NCBI RefSeq assembly: GCF_002127325.2
Contig: NC_035446.2
Location: forward strand, 159,058,484-159,122,483
Direction: 5' to 3'
DNA: 64,000 nucleotides
Source of the DNA: Helianthus annuus
Taxonomy: Eukaryota; Streptophyta; Magnoliopsida; Asterales; Asteraceae
In this document: positions 10,875 to 21,895 of the stretch, one piece after another
How the letters are laid out: every line of letters begins with the position of its first letter
Position numbering within the stretch: the stretch's first letter is position 1
Notes under the pieces: generated by a model
Database searches by the model: none
Told to the model about the DNA's origin: nothing
What the model saw: the letters and a program-made list of their open reading frames with translations, nothing else
Translations under genes and position numbers: made by a program

Positions 10875-13335
10875 TGTCACACCCCAACCGATGGCGGAAA
10901 CATCGGGATGAGACGAAGTGTGTATAGATTGCTAGAGACGTCATAACACTATGTGACAATATTTAATTAAATTCAAATTTCATTGCAATACTAAATTGTC
11001 ATACAAGGTTCAAATAGAAATAACAACATAGTTCAAATTGTAACATAACAACAAAGATAAATTAATCTAGGTGTGTATCTAGTCCACCCTAAATCTCGTT
11101 TCATCTTTAGTCCATACTTCAACAATTAACCTGCAACATGTATTAAAATAAAGTTCAATACAAAAGCAAAGGCGAGTATACAAGTTTGACTACATAGCAT
11201 AATAGAATAAAAACTCATATCCAACATGTAACATAGTGATTAAATTTACTAGCGATGCAATTTTTGGCGTACTATATGATCAAACCCAAGAATACAACGC
11301 ACAAAAGCCTAATCCCAATAGTTTAGCGGGATAGAAATGTTTAACTCAACAATACCCAATTAGAATAGCGGGCGGGGCGTTAATCCTATAGCGCTATAAT
11401 TGTTAAGGTGGGCTAGCAAAGTTAATGAGCATATAACGTTACAAATCGTTCATAGAGCATACAAGCATAGCAATTGATCACAATAGTTTCATGTTTCGTT
11501 CATAGATAGAGTATGTTTTGGTTTAAGCATAAAAGTTTGTTTTGTATAATCATACATGTTGCATCCCAAAGTGTAAAGGGAAAAAGGGATCGAGTATACT
11601 CACGGTTTACAAGTCTTGACTTGAAGTTCCGAGAGTAAGTTTGGTGGATGATTTAGCTTGGAGCACCTAGTCCTTCTACACGAGGAAACGTAGGTGTGTG
11701 AGTTTGGCGTACAACGGAAGATTATAGATTCGGAATTTAAAATGTATAGAAAAGTAACATAGTTGAAAATAATCATCTTTTAGACTTTATAACCGTTATA
11801 TGATACTAGGTAACCACTAGGGTTATGTTGTATTTCATGGGTAGTAAGCCCATTAGAATCATATTAAGGTTTAGGTCTTAGATGTTGTTCTACTCCTTTG
11901 ACATGTAAACATAGGTTTAACATCAAAGGTTCGAAGGAGTATATATTTATACTTAGGATATATATTACATATTATTTAGGTCCGATATTCAAGTAGGAGG
12001 TAGAAGATTAAATCTCCATTTAGGTACCTCTAGTTACAAGGATGTCATGAATGGGGTAGGAAGACTAAGCTTCCATTTAGGCACCCCTTTGATGTTCACC
12101 ACTACACTTGATGTAAAAACAACCAAGGAGGGTCATGAACTAAGGTTTGTACAAGTATATCAAATAACTAATCTATTAGAAATCATCAAATAATGAGTGG
12201 ATTCTTATGAAGGATAGCCCAAGCTAATCCAACCATCACACTTTCAACAAGTTTCACACTTGAACATTACTTGTGGGTAAAACCCTAATTAAAACAGAAA
12301 GTTTATGAGGTTTTAACCTCTGATTTAGATGTCTCAACCATGTTTTTAAGCTTAACCAACCATAAGAGGGGTTGTAAGCATTAGGACATTGGTTTGAGAT
12401 GTGTTTCACACAAGTTAGATGAAGTTTACATAAGTTTGAAACAAAACAGAAAGTTTTTGGTCAATTTCGGAGCAATTCCAGGTCTGATTTCTCCAAGGAG
12501 AAGTCAAGGAATCAAACTACATGATTAACCAAGCAAGTAGGAAAAAGAATCAAGCAATTTCGTTGAGAAATGAGCAAGTTATACCACTTTTAGTGTAGGT
12601 GTATCAATCTGCCCGAAAATGCAGCTTTGTGCTTGAACTTGGGAGTATTTTGGTGAAGTTTGAGAGTGGTGAAAGTGTCCAAGTGCTTGGGGGAGCTTGG
12701 GTACTTATAGGAGAGTGATTAGGGTTGATTAGAGGTGTTTACAAGTGCCAAAACTCGGTTTAAACTCGAAATCCCGCTCAAAAATGGAAGCTGGTCGCGA
12801 CTGTCCACATTTCTGCAGACTTGGGAGTCCACGCGGCCCGCCTGGGATATCCAGGTAAGTTCACGCGGGCCGCCCGGCCTTTCTGATCTGGAAATAAGTT
12901 TGATTTTTGACATGTTTGGCCCCTATAGTTGTTATTTGATGTATTTTAGGTGTTTTAAGGACCATTTTCGCCATAAAAGCATAGATTAGGTTATGATTAA
13001 GGATGAGGAGTATAAACCAAGTATAATCAAACGTATAAGTGTCAAATCAAGTGTCATTCTCGTTCAAAACACGTTTCATGCATAAGTTTAGTTTAATTAC
13101 AAGTTTCGCACATAGTTTCCAAGAATCACGATTAAACATAGATTGATTCACCAAATCGAACATACGAGTATACATAGAATGCGTTTAACAAAATATGAGC
13201 TTCATTAATGATCCAAGTCTCGATTTGATAAAGATTACAAAGAAAGAAACGATTACAAGAATACAAAGCTTCCAAAAATAGAATTACGAATCAAACTTTC
13301 TATAAAAGGAAAGTACGAAATAGCCGGGCGTTACA
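10875..13335 (+). mobile_element. Large solo LTR, probably Ty3/Gypsy
   Basis: A 2461-bp insert starting TGTCACACCCCAACCGATGG and ending GGGCGTTACA, with a perfect 5-bp target duplication ATCGC at 10870-10874 and 13336-13340. No gag or pol frames occur inside, nor a second LTR. The 5' tip is like gypsy-type LTRs I associate with Asteraceae (inference). The GC-rich words near 12830-12880 are part of the LTR, not a gene. Strand is assumed from the tip sequence. Confidence 0.85.
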
Positions 13336-13534
13336 ATCGCGATGTACATGGAGTATAAGTTGGGTCGCTTTTTTCCTCCTCAACCTTTTATCCATCCATC
13401 GCTTACTTTATCTGCATTCTCCATCTTTTTGATCCATTTTTTATGCAATTTATCTTCATCGTTCAATGATGTTAAATATGAAAACAAGTAAACATGGGTA
13501 AACAAATTACACAAATATATATGATATTACTTGC

Positions 13535-14649
13535 ACCGATGGAGAACGTGGTACGTATCAGGATACTCATTAGTGAAGAGGTTAGCGAGATCCTCATCAC
13601 TAGAGCTAGTTATAATGTAACATGAATGCTAAATAAATAAAAAAGATAGTAATAACTACTAATAGCTTCAATGGTGGGTGTGCTTGAGTTGCTTCAGCTC
13701 GTAGAGCTTTAGCGTTCATCATTGCTTGGTTATTACTTTTATTAAAGGTTGCTGGCAACTGGGCTTGAGTTGCTTGAATATGTCTGGTTGACCAGTGGCC
13801 AGTTTGAGTTGCTTCTTGTGGAGAATTAGCGGTTTGCGTCCACGCCTGGCTATAATTATCAGCGAAAGTAGTTGGCATGTGGTTTTGAATTGCTTCTTGC
13901 TGATATGCAGCGGTCATAAGTGGCGTATGGCTATGCATTCCAGTGAAGGTGGTCCAAGCGTTTAGCACCGGTGCTTGGCTATGTATTCCAGTAAAGGGGG
14001 TCCAAGTGCTTAGCGCCGGTGCTTGGCTAGGTATTCCAGTCAAGGTAGTCCAAGCGCTTGGCGCCAATGCTTGGCTAAGTCTTCCAACGAAGGTGGTTTG
14101 ATCGTGGATTTGAGATCCTTGGCGTGCAGCTATAGCGCTTAGCGCCGGTCCTTGGCTATGTCCTAGACTTAAGGCGGATGGACCGTGGGTTTGAGACCCT
14201 ACTCGTGCAGCCATAGCGCTTAGCGCCGGTGCTTGGCTATGTCCTAGACTTAAGGCGGATGGACCGTGGGTTTGAGATCCTTGTCGTGCAGCTATAGCGC
14301 TTAGCGCCGGTGCTTGGCTATGTCCTAGACTTAAGGCGGGTGGGCCGTGGGTTTGAGACCCTACTCGTGCAGCTATAGCGCTTAGCGCCGGTGCTTGTCT
14401 ATGTCTTTCAGTGGAAGTGGTTGACCAGTGAGTTGGGGGTGCTACTCGTGGAGCTCTATAGGTCAGTGATGATGCGTGACTAGATCTTCGGGTTTGCGCC
14501 ATATTGGGAATAGCACTGGTGATCCGGGAAGCATTACTGGTCCCATACCGAGAAAAGTTGGTAGTCCTCGCATATGACGAAGAAGTACTAGATCGGGAGG
14601 ACATGGTAGTCCTCGCATATGACGAAGAAGTACTAGACCGGGAGGACAT
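13535..14649 (-). CDS. Hypothetical protein with tandem 27- and 16-residue repeats
   Basis: The main frame 13606-14649 encodes 347 residues; family not recognised. Residues 1-30 are a near-exact tandem duplication of 15 residues (MSSRSSTSSSYARTT). Residues 83-190 are four 27-residue repeats (HSQAPALSAIAAR.GSQTHGP.ALSLG). Residues 191-254 are four 16-residue repeats (SQAPALSTWTPFTGI type). The last 25 residues (LLVVITIFFIYLAF) may be intron read-through rather than a membrane segment: a donor-like ATTA|GTAGTT precedes them, and a possible second exon about 13535-13604 (SSDEDLANLFTNEY in frame) ends in a good donor AA|GTAATAT. A TATA box TATAAATA lies at 14691-14699, about 45 bp upstream of the ATG. 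Low-complexity composition suggests a young or rapidly changing protein. Confidence 0.45.
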
Positions 14650-14690
14650 TTTGTGTAAAGAACGTTAAAGAGTAGATACCAATCGGATGT

Positions 14691-14699
14691 TATTTATAG
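14691..14699 (-). promoter_or_regulatory. TATA box of the repeat-rich hypothetical gene
   Basis: CTATAAATA on the minus strand, 42-50 bp upstream of the ATG at 14649. The spacing is plausible for a very short 5' leader. Confidence 0.4.
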
Positions 14700-15008
14700 A
14701 ACAAACGTGTTTGGCCTAGTCAAAGGTAACCCAAAGTACAAACTAAATATAATTACAAGTTGGCTTACGGCAACGCGGAAAAATCTGATTTAATATTGTA
14801 TAAGCAATGTATATGAAATTTACATACATGATTTAATAAATATAATCAAAAATCTGACGGAAGATAAAAGAGAGAAAATCATAGATGTGAGAATAAAATA
14901 AGAGAGAAAGAAAGAACGAAACGAGTTATCTTATTAACTATATATATTTGTTTATTAATAACGTAGATTATAAGGGGTTGTACAAGAAAAATTATATAAT
15001 TATACATA

Positions 15009-15262
15009 GAGAAAGTATAATGTACTTCACGCCTTAACGTACATTAACGTACTTCACGAAATATATAACATGCGTAATTATTTTTTTTGACCAAAATAAC
15101 GTGCGTGATTTTGGATCCCATGCGTGATTATGTGGTCCCATGCGTGATTATGTGGTCCCATGCGTGATTATATGTTCCATGTGTGATTATACCCCTGATC
15201 CAACGGTTACCATTGTCTCCTACGTGAAGTATGATAAGCCGTGAAGTATGTTAACCTTTCTC
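15009..15262. mobile_element. MITE with TA flanks and internal 20-bp repeats
   Basis: A 254-bp unit with inverted ends GAGAAAG ... CTTTCTC, extended by TACTTCACG words in both arms, and flanked by TA. The interior holds four copies of a 20-bp unit CCCATGCGTGATTATGTGGT (about 15117-15190). Superfamily is uncertain; a TA target would fit Tc1/mariner. Confidence 0.55.
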
Positions 15263-15264
15263 TA

Positions 15265-16330
15265 TATAGTTTGTAATGCACTTTATGTAATTGACGTATT
15301 TTTATTACATGAAATTATTGCTGAATACGAATTGTTAAGAAAAAATCATTGCTGTTATACTTGTTTTTAGCAAAAACAACTGAATACAGATTGTTAAGAA
15401 AAACTAATTGTTTAAATGGAGACTTTGTAAGGCTCACCAGAAACGGATGTAGGACTTTTGGGACACTGCCTCTTGACCCCGCCGGCTACTTGGCTAGGGC
15501 CGCCACAAGGGGTATTACCCGAGACTCAGTAAGAGAATGCGGTCCCTTCACCTCATTCATTCGATCATCAAGTTCTACTAACGTGCACTCGACACCTTCT
15601 AACCGATATTAACTTCATTTGGTTTATAGACGTAAATCCTAAGAGCATCAAAGGACACTAAAAGAAGCAATTTACAATATATGCCTGACCATAGCTATAT
15701 GTCTTGTCGGGCGTACTCTTTCTTTCTGCCTACTCCGGTAGACATTTCAAGCAAAACCAAATTACTGCAAATTTTGTTCAACAAAATAAGAATAATAAAG
15801 ATGGTCCTCTGGATTTTAAGAACAAATCCTATGTTTAATATAGTTACAAAAAAAAAAAAAAAAAAAAAATACAAACAAGTGAAATTCACTTCCCAGTTAA
15901 CATAACAACACAATTGGAAGAACCATATGTTTTTGGTGAAGCCTATTGAAAAAGTTGATCACTCTAGATCCTATTAAAAAAGTTGATCAATTTCAATTTC
16001 ACTTCCCTTGAATTCGAGAGAGGGATCCTAGATCTCTTAAATCGACATCTGATCACTCTTTTCAATCGTAGGGACGTACCTATTTTCATCATTCGCCTAG
16101 TTTTGCGTTTTGGTTTGGCGATTCAGGTTGGTTGTGGAGATTTTTTTATGGTCATCGTATGTTGTAACTAAATCAACCAATTACAATATAGTGGCAGGTA
16201 AACAGGCAACAAGCTGGCCGCAACCTATTTTTAAATAGCAAAACTGATTCTACTAAAGACAATATTGACTTATTAACTACTTATTAGCAGAAGGTGGTTA
16301 ATTCCCTCTAGGTTAGAAGTTCGATGCTTG
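15265..16330. other. Unassigned spacer
   Basis: Contains a 26-bp-spaced repeat of GAATACGAATTGTTAAGAAAA-like words (15325 and 15380), an A20 tract at 15848-15869, and a duplicated AAAAAGTTGATCA (15950, 15978). A GC-richer stretch 15430-15600 is open for 87 codons, but nothing recognisable is encoded. Confidence 0.3.
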
Positions 16331-16339
16331 GGGTCAACC

Positions 16340-16437
16340 GATATTAAATATTAATGCATGCAGAAAGCACCAGAAAATAAACAAAACTTGAATAATTAAA
16401 AAATGAGTGAATACGCCATTGAACTTTTATTAACTTC
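16340..16437. repeat. Third partial copy of the S40 3' flank
   Basis: Words GATATTAAATATTAATGCAT, GCAGAAAGCACCAGAAAATA and AATGAGTGAATACGCCATTG match 16855-16945 (copy 2) and 4567-4655 (copy 1) in order and spacing. The copy ends where unrelated sequence begins after CTTTTATTA. Confidence 0.75.
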
Positions 16438-16544
16438 AGGATATTAGTGCTATGAAGAAGCCTAAGTTGGCCCGAACCTTTATTACATCGTAGCAGCCGT
16501 CTTTGTTAGCAGATTGTAAGTTCTACTCACAAGTGATGAATGTT

Positions 16545-16835
16545 AGGCTGGAGGGTGTGGTATAAAGCCCCTAGGGGCTTTATCACGCCACCTCATCGCC
16601 ACGTCACACAGGGGCTTTAAAACCCCTTCATTTAACTTGCAGGGTGTGGTTGAAAGCCCCCCTTTAAGCTATAGTGCCCCCGTCTAACCAATCTCAGCCT
16701 TCATCCCCTCAATTCTGCTCGTTAACACAATGGCGAGGACATGATGGCACCCCCTTTAATTCCAGCGGTATGGTCGATGGCGCCCCAGGGGTGCTATGGT
16801 GGCTGGGGTGGCAGGGTGGCGTTAAGCCAGCAATT
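16545..16835. mobile_element. Probable MITE remnant with a perfect palindrome
   Basis: Starts TTAGGCTGGAGGGTGTGGTA and contains the 18-bp perfect palindrome AAAGCCCCTAGGGGCTTT (about 16566-16583). A second start-like word CAGGGTGTGGTTGAAAGCCC lies near 16641, suggesting one element inside another. GC-rich, non-coding. The right end was not resolved. Confidence 0.45.
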
Positions 16836-16971
16836 CGCTGCTTGGTGTCAAGTGACATATATTAAATATTAAAGCATGCAGAATGCACCAGAAAATACAC
16901 AAAAGTTGAATAGTTAAAAAACGAGTGAATGCGCTATTGAACTTTTATTTTTCATTACATACTAAGTAATG

Positions 16972-17342
16972 TGTTATGGATCTAAACCCATAACACCCAT
17001 GCAGGAGTCCAAGGCCAAGCCCATGCAACCAATAGTTGAGTCCAAGCCCATGCATGTTTGAATGGTTTAACGGTTGGCAACGTCTTTATTTGAATAATTC
17101 CATTTTGTTTGTTTGTGTGCCAAGAATAAGGAAACCATGGGAATGCCCACGTTTCCCAGTAACGTATTTATCCAATTAATTAGGAAGTAGTTTTGAATTA
17201 TTCTTGTAATTCCTTTATAAAAGGGACCCTTTAGCTTTTAATAAAATATGCAGAAAAGTTTAGTTTCAATCTCCTCTCTAATATTCTCTCGATTCCTCCC
17301 TATTTTCTAATTTAGCCATTGAATCCTGATCGATCCACAACA
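16972..17342 (+). mobile_element. Short solo LTR (371 bp)
   Basis: Begins TGTTATGGATC and ends GATCCACAACA, perfect TG...CA ends with an 11-bp imperfect inverted repeat. A 5-bp target duplication TAATG lies at 16967-16971 and 17343-17347. A TATA box TATAAAAG at 17216-17223 supports plus orientation. It is absent from the matching position of copy 1 (about 4670). It could belong to a TRIM-like or small Copia family. Confidence 0.85.
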
Positions 17343-17515
17343 TAATGTTGTTACAATTACGTAAAAGAAACATATCCAAGTATCCCAGAACAAATGATTG
17401 AATCTTTTTTATTAAACATACAATTTACAATCTCCCGTTTTTTTTACAATGTTTTCTAAATAAAGATATAAATTAATACCCTACAAGCATTTACATATTT
17501 TTTTACTTTTCACAA

Positions 17516-17884
17516 TCAATTTTCATGAAAGCCAGTCATCTTGAGGATGAAGTCTCTAATCTTCAAGGTCTCTCTTCGTCGGGTGCATATGGAATACGCT
17601 ACATTTTCTGCGATTTTCCGACCCTGTAATACATGAGGTGGAATCATTCGTCCTTCGCTTCCATCATCTTCTTCAAATAAATCGGATTCAAGCGCCATTT
17701 GTTCATACACGTTAGATTTGTTTTCCGGTATGTTAATTGGAACCGATGCTATCTTCCTCTTCTTTGTCTTCCTTCTCTTTAATCTTTTAGTCTCACGCTT
17801 TCCAAATTTGAAAAAGTTATCGTGTTTACTCGATACATCAACGTGCACGAAAATTACATCCGCTTCTTCAAGTTCATCGCCCAT
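17516..17884 (-). CDS. S40-like (senescence regulator family) protein, copy 2
   Basis: 122 codons, starting MGDELEEADV. It is the paralogue of the frame at 5063-5431; by eye the proteins differ at 13 of 122 positions and the DNA at about 21 of 369. Hand count gives about 15 amino-acid-changing and 6 silent differences, close to neutral expectation. It keeps the basic KRLKRRKTKKRK segment, IPPHVL, ETLKIRD and MTGFHE. Like copy 1 it lacks about six residues expected after the LKGRD-type motif. The upstream 170 bp are also shared, so both copies were duplicated with their promoters. Confidence 0.62.
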   Translation of the reverse strand: MGDELEEADVIFVHVDVSSKHDNFFKFGKRETKRLKRRKTKKRKIASVPINIPENKSNVYEQMALESDLFEEDDGSEGRMIPPHVLQGRKIAENVAYSICTRRRETLKIRDFILKMTGFHEN

Positions 17885-18464
17885 TTTTTTTTTGATGCGA
17901 AGATGTGTGTGAGATTGTAAAATGATTGGGAAGCAATAGAATTTATATGAAATTCATATGAATCGTACAAGACACATTTTGTGAAGGGTTTTGTTCCCAA
18001 AGTCTTCTTTTGGCAATTTGAGCAAGTCTTTGGATTTAATTAAAACAAAGTCTTTACACTATAGTTTCTTGGTGAATACGTATTTGTCATATTAATTATT
18101 GGTACTCAACACTTTTAATGACTTGGACATTTTACTATATTTGATTACATGTTGGATAATTCAGGTTTTTTAATTGCCAAGATGGCAAGATCCCATGACG
18201 AGGACAATGATTGTTGAAAATGAAATTTTACTGCACGATCTACTAGAAAACTGCTGATATTCCCACGTCAATTTCCATGAGAAATCCATAGATAAGTGCG
18301 TTTACCCACGGATTTCCCACGATAATACACTATATAGTGTATAAGCAAATTTATACATGCATAGGTTCATTTATTTGTTTGATCAACTATTGGTGTTGCC
18401 AAAACATTGTTGTCTGATTGGTTTAAATTTTCCTATGTACCGATGGTTTGGGCACTAGTTTAAA

Positions 18465-19025
18465 CTAGTAAATTGCCCCGCGCGTTGGCGTGGTGTTCCA
18501 AAAAAATTTTACGTCAAAACGTAGACCAACTAAAAATGTATTATATTTGAACCTACTAATTTTCGGAAAATTTTATGTTGAACCGTAAATCAACTTGAAT
18601 CTATACTACACACGTACATAAAAATAAACATGTAAAACTTGATTACAAATTAAGTTTTTAGAAAGTTAACGGGTTGTAAGTGTCAATGCTGAAATTTGAG
18701 GGTAAAAGTATATAAAACAAAAAAGCCAAATAAAATGAAAAAAAAATAATCACTATTTTGATAATTATAGTATATATATGAACTACTTCGATCCACGTAC
18801 ATAAAAATAAGCATGTAATATTTCAAAGGGTCAAAATGACGTTTTACCAAATTTTTACAAAGTTAAAAGGGTGTAAGCGACAACGCCAAATGTTGAAGAT
18901 AGAAAAAGAAAAAAAAACAAAAGAAATGTTGAAGATAGAAAAAGAAAAAAAAAACAAAAGAAATAAAAGATCAAACATTAAAAGAAAAAAGAAAAAAAAG
19001 AACTTAAAAAGACCTTCACTATAGT
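18465..19025 (-). mobile_element. Helitron-like 3' end and body
   Basis: On the minus strand a GC-rich CGCCAACGCGCGGGGCAA stem region is followed by TTTACTAG|T, the CTAG...T terminus of Helitrons. The body carries the ACGTCAAAACGTAGACCAAC words found in the elements at 35889 and 58892. The 5' limit is not resolved; a 38-bp tandem duplication near 18890-18970 lies in it. Confidence 0.45.
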
Positions 19026-19050
19026 GAATCATCTTTTCAGAAAATGTTAC

Positions 19051-19240
19051 ATCTATAATTTTCATATCTAGGGATGGTTTGGGCAAGTTGAGTGAAGGTT
19101 CAAAAGAAACAATTTTAGTATGGGTCATATGTGTAAAGTTTTTGTTATATCTATAATTTTCATATGTAGGGATGGTTTGGGCAAGTTAAGTAAAGGTTCA
19201 AAAGAAACAATTTAGTATGGGTCATATGTGTGAAGTTGCA
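19051..19240. repeat. 98-bp tandem duplication
   Basis: A segment beginning ATCTATAATTTTCATAT and including GGGATGGTTTGGGCAAGTT is repeated with a 98-bp offset (19051 and 19149) with few mismatches. Confidence 0.8.
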
Positions 19241-19278
19241 ATCTGATCTGGCAAACAAATTTTGGTGTTTACTTATAA

Positions 19279-20188
19279 TTAGGTTCGTTGACGTCGCGCG
19301 TTGCGGCGAAACGAAACAAATGACAATGCAAAACAAACGTTATTTGAAATTGAAGCATGTTGTTTAGAAAGACAAACCATCAGAATCGGTTTAATTTATC
19401 ATCATACTGTTTTACGACCAAATAAATACTCTATTTTGAATACAATTTCATTTTAACATGTAGAGGGAAATAATTAAACACAACTTGTACATAAGTTTTT
19501 AGAAAAAAAAAATAACAAACGTAAATTATTAGAGAAATTTGAATATAATTGATAATGAAAATATGATTAAAAAAAGAAGATGAATTACTAAAAGCAAAAA
19601 ATAAATGATAAAAGAAATGTAGTTTGAAGAAAGTAAAATAAAACAAAAGGTATGTTAAAACTTAAAAGGAAATAGAATAATAAACTATTATAATATTAAA
19701 TAATAAAATATTAAATTTTATATATTATTATAAAAATGAAATCATTGTTTTTGGTTGGTTTTAGAAAAAATTAACGAATAAGTTATTAAATAAATATCAA
19801 ACTAATCGAAAACGGAAATATAATTAAGGAGAAAAATAACTTAAAAAAATAAATAATAAATGAAAAAGAAAAAATGGTTTTACAAAAGTAAAATAATAAT
19901 ATAAAAATATGTTAAACTTAAAAGTGAATATACTATTATATTATTAAATAATACAATGATAAAAAGTTATATATTATTATAAAAATAAAGTTACTATTAA
20001 TAAAATAAATAATAAATAAAAAAGAAAATATGGTTTTGCAAAAATAAAATAATAATATAGAAATATGTTAAAATTGAATATATTATTATAATATTAAATA
20101 ATGGAATAATAAAAAGCTATATATTATTATAAAAATAAAGTTACTATTCATGAGACTTCGTTAACAATATATATAATATATATATATA

Positions 20189-20222
<34 letters not shown>
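19279..20222 (-). mobile_element. Helitron-like 3' end plus AT-rich repeats
   Basis: Minus-strand terminus with GCCGCAACGCGCG hairpin and CTAA|T end at 19279. To the right lies AT-rich sequence with three imperfect copies of a TATATTATTATAAAAAT segment (about 19720, 19970, 20120) and an (AT)n tract at 20170-20222. The element boundary on the right is unknown; the duplicated block resumes at 20223. Confidence 0.35.
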
Positions 20223-20227
<5 letters not shown>

Positions 20228-20865
20228 CTGAACTTTATATTAGAAAAACGCATTTAAGATTGGAGAAAGTGAATTTGTTATTTTTAACACTCGTTTTATA
20301 AAAAAATAAGATAATCTTTTGAAGAACTTGAAGGTTGCAAAATGAAATGAAAAAATAATAATCATGAAAAGTGTAACGATTTATAGTGATTTGGGTAAAA
20401 GTTAACTAACCAGATTACGTTCACTCCTTGTTTTTCAACTAAGAGTTTGTCTTTATTTATATCTCTCTTTAAGTTGATAGAGATCATCATTATACATCTT
20501 ACTTATAAGGTAGTGATCATACATCCTCGTCTTATTAAGGTTGGTGGTGATCAACCATAACTTCTTCGTAATCACTCGTTGGTATGGATCATCAATTACC
20601 TATCCCTAATTAATGTTGAGACCACCATTACAAATTGTCCCTAATTTTAATAGGGATGATCACTGACAAATTACAAGGCTAAAGTATTTGGAAGAATATT
20701 GTGATAAGGACATTTCAACATTTTCTCACTTGCTAATCTATGATCTTTCTTCTTAAATTGAAAATGTTTAAAGAGTTAGATGACCTACGGATGACTTAGA
20801 AATCTTGAGTTTCAGTGTGCAATATATAATATTTTAAGTTTTAAGAATATATTTTTTTTATTAAA

Positions 20866-21060
20866 CTAGTTACTTTCCGTCCGCGCGTTGCGGCGGAACC
20901 CAATGACTACAAAAGACGTGTCAGCAACGGCAAACAGATACCGAATATCAAATCATAAATAAAAGGATGTGGTAAGGATGGTCACTCCGTCATAAAAAAA
21001 CGATTTTAAATAACATAATATATAATAATAGGACCCACACGTCCTCCACGTTGGAAATTC
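20866..21060 (-). mobile_element. Helitron-like 3' end
   Basis: Minus strand: CCGCCGCAACGCGCGGACGG followed by AAAGTAACTAG|T. The GC stem and CTAG terminus match the other Helitron ends in the window. The right limit is unclear. Confidence 0.4.
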
Positions 21061-21101
21061 GGTTGTTTTCAGTTCAGTTATTACGGTGCTAACACGTTAA
21101 A

Positions 21102-21390
21102 ATATGGATGAGCTCGGTACCGGTAACGGCAGCGAAAGTACCGATCCGGAAAATCATCGAAATTAGGTACCGGCACCGAAAATGCTCGGTACAATACAGT
21201 ATGGTATTTGAAGGTAAAAATCAATAAATACAGGTAGGTGCTAGACCGGTGTCGAACCGAAAGTAACGATTCTGAAAACGCCAAAAGGTGGGTACCAAAT
21301 TGGTACCGAAAATGATTTGGTATAGTAAATTTGGTACCGATACGATACCGGTTCGTTTACAGGATTTGATACGATTTGCTCATCAATATT
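21102..21390. mobile_element. hAT-type MITE of the GGTACCGG family
   Basis: Left end ATGGATGAGCTCGGTACCGG and right end GATTTGCTCATC are inverted relatives of the termini at 4686-4861. The interior is GGTACCG-rich. The target duplication is not clear. Confidence 0.55.
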
Positions 21391-21569
21391 CTAAATATCC
21401 AAGTTAATTTTACATGCTACAATTCATCATTACAGAAAAAGACAAAAAAAGAAAGCAAAATAAGTTGTTGTGTATATAAAACCTCATTCAAACGAAATAC
21501 AGTTTACTTACTGTGTGTATGAAAAGTAATCTAAACGGTGCAATTACTTGCATTGCTGCGTTGCTACAG

Positions 21570-21895
21570 GATTTGATGAGCTTGGTACCAACCGGTACCG
21601 AAAATACCATTACCGAAATCCCCAAAAGTGGGTACCGGTACCGAATATAACTATCATGGTACGGTTCGGTACCGGTCGGTACTGGTACGGCACCGGTATT
21701 TGAGGGTAAAAACCGGCGAATACCTGTGCAGAACCGGTACCGAAAATACATTAACTTCGGTACCGGTCGGTACTGATACGACATCGGTATTTGAGGGTAA
21801 AAACCGGTGAATACCTGTGCAGAACCAGTGCCGAAAATACACCGCTTTGATAAATTTGAGACCGGTACCTATACCCGATACCATTCTAATTTTAG
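21570..21895. repeat. GGTACCGG-family element with 91-bp tandem repeat
   Basis: Left end TTTGATGAGCTTGGTACC as in the related MITEs. Inside, a 91-bp unit starting CGGTACCGGTCGGTACTG is tandemly repeated (21667-21757 and 21758-21848) with about ten mismatches. Confidence 0.65.

Larger units (their letters stand above)
16860..20830. repeat. Duplicated block, copy 2
   Basis: Collinear with 4564-9720. Shared segments here are 16862-16971 + 17343-17515 (3' flank), the S40-like gene, 17885-18105 (upstream flank) and 20223-20815. Copy 2 has its own insertions: a 371-bp solo LTR and about 2 kb of Helitron-like and AT-rich sequence at 18110-20222. Where copy 1 is filled by MITEs, copy 2 shows clean empty sites. 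Confidence 0.8.

Noticed and set aside
12735..12989. An 84-codon frame near the right part of the gypsy-like LTR
   Set aside because: Inside the solo LTR; GC-rich LTR sequence, no motif.
15349..15612. An 87-codon frame with a GC-richer stretch
   Set aside because: No domain, no splice or promoter context, no similarity recognised; kept as unassigned spacer.
18836..19128. Lys-rich and Phe-rich frames on opposite strands
   Set aside because: Produced by A-rich simple sequence and a short tandem duplication.
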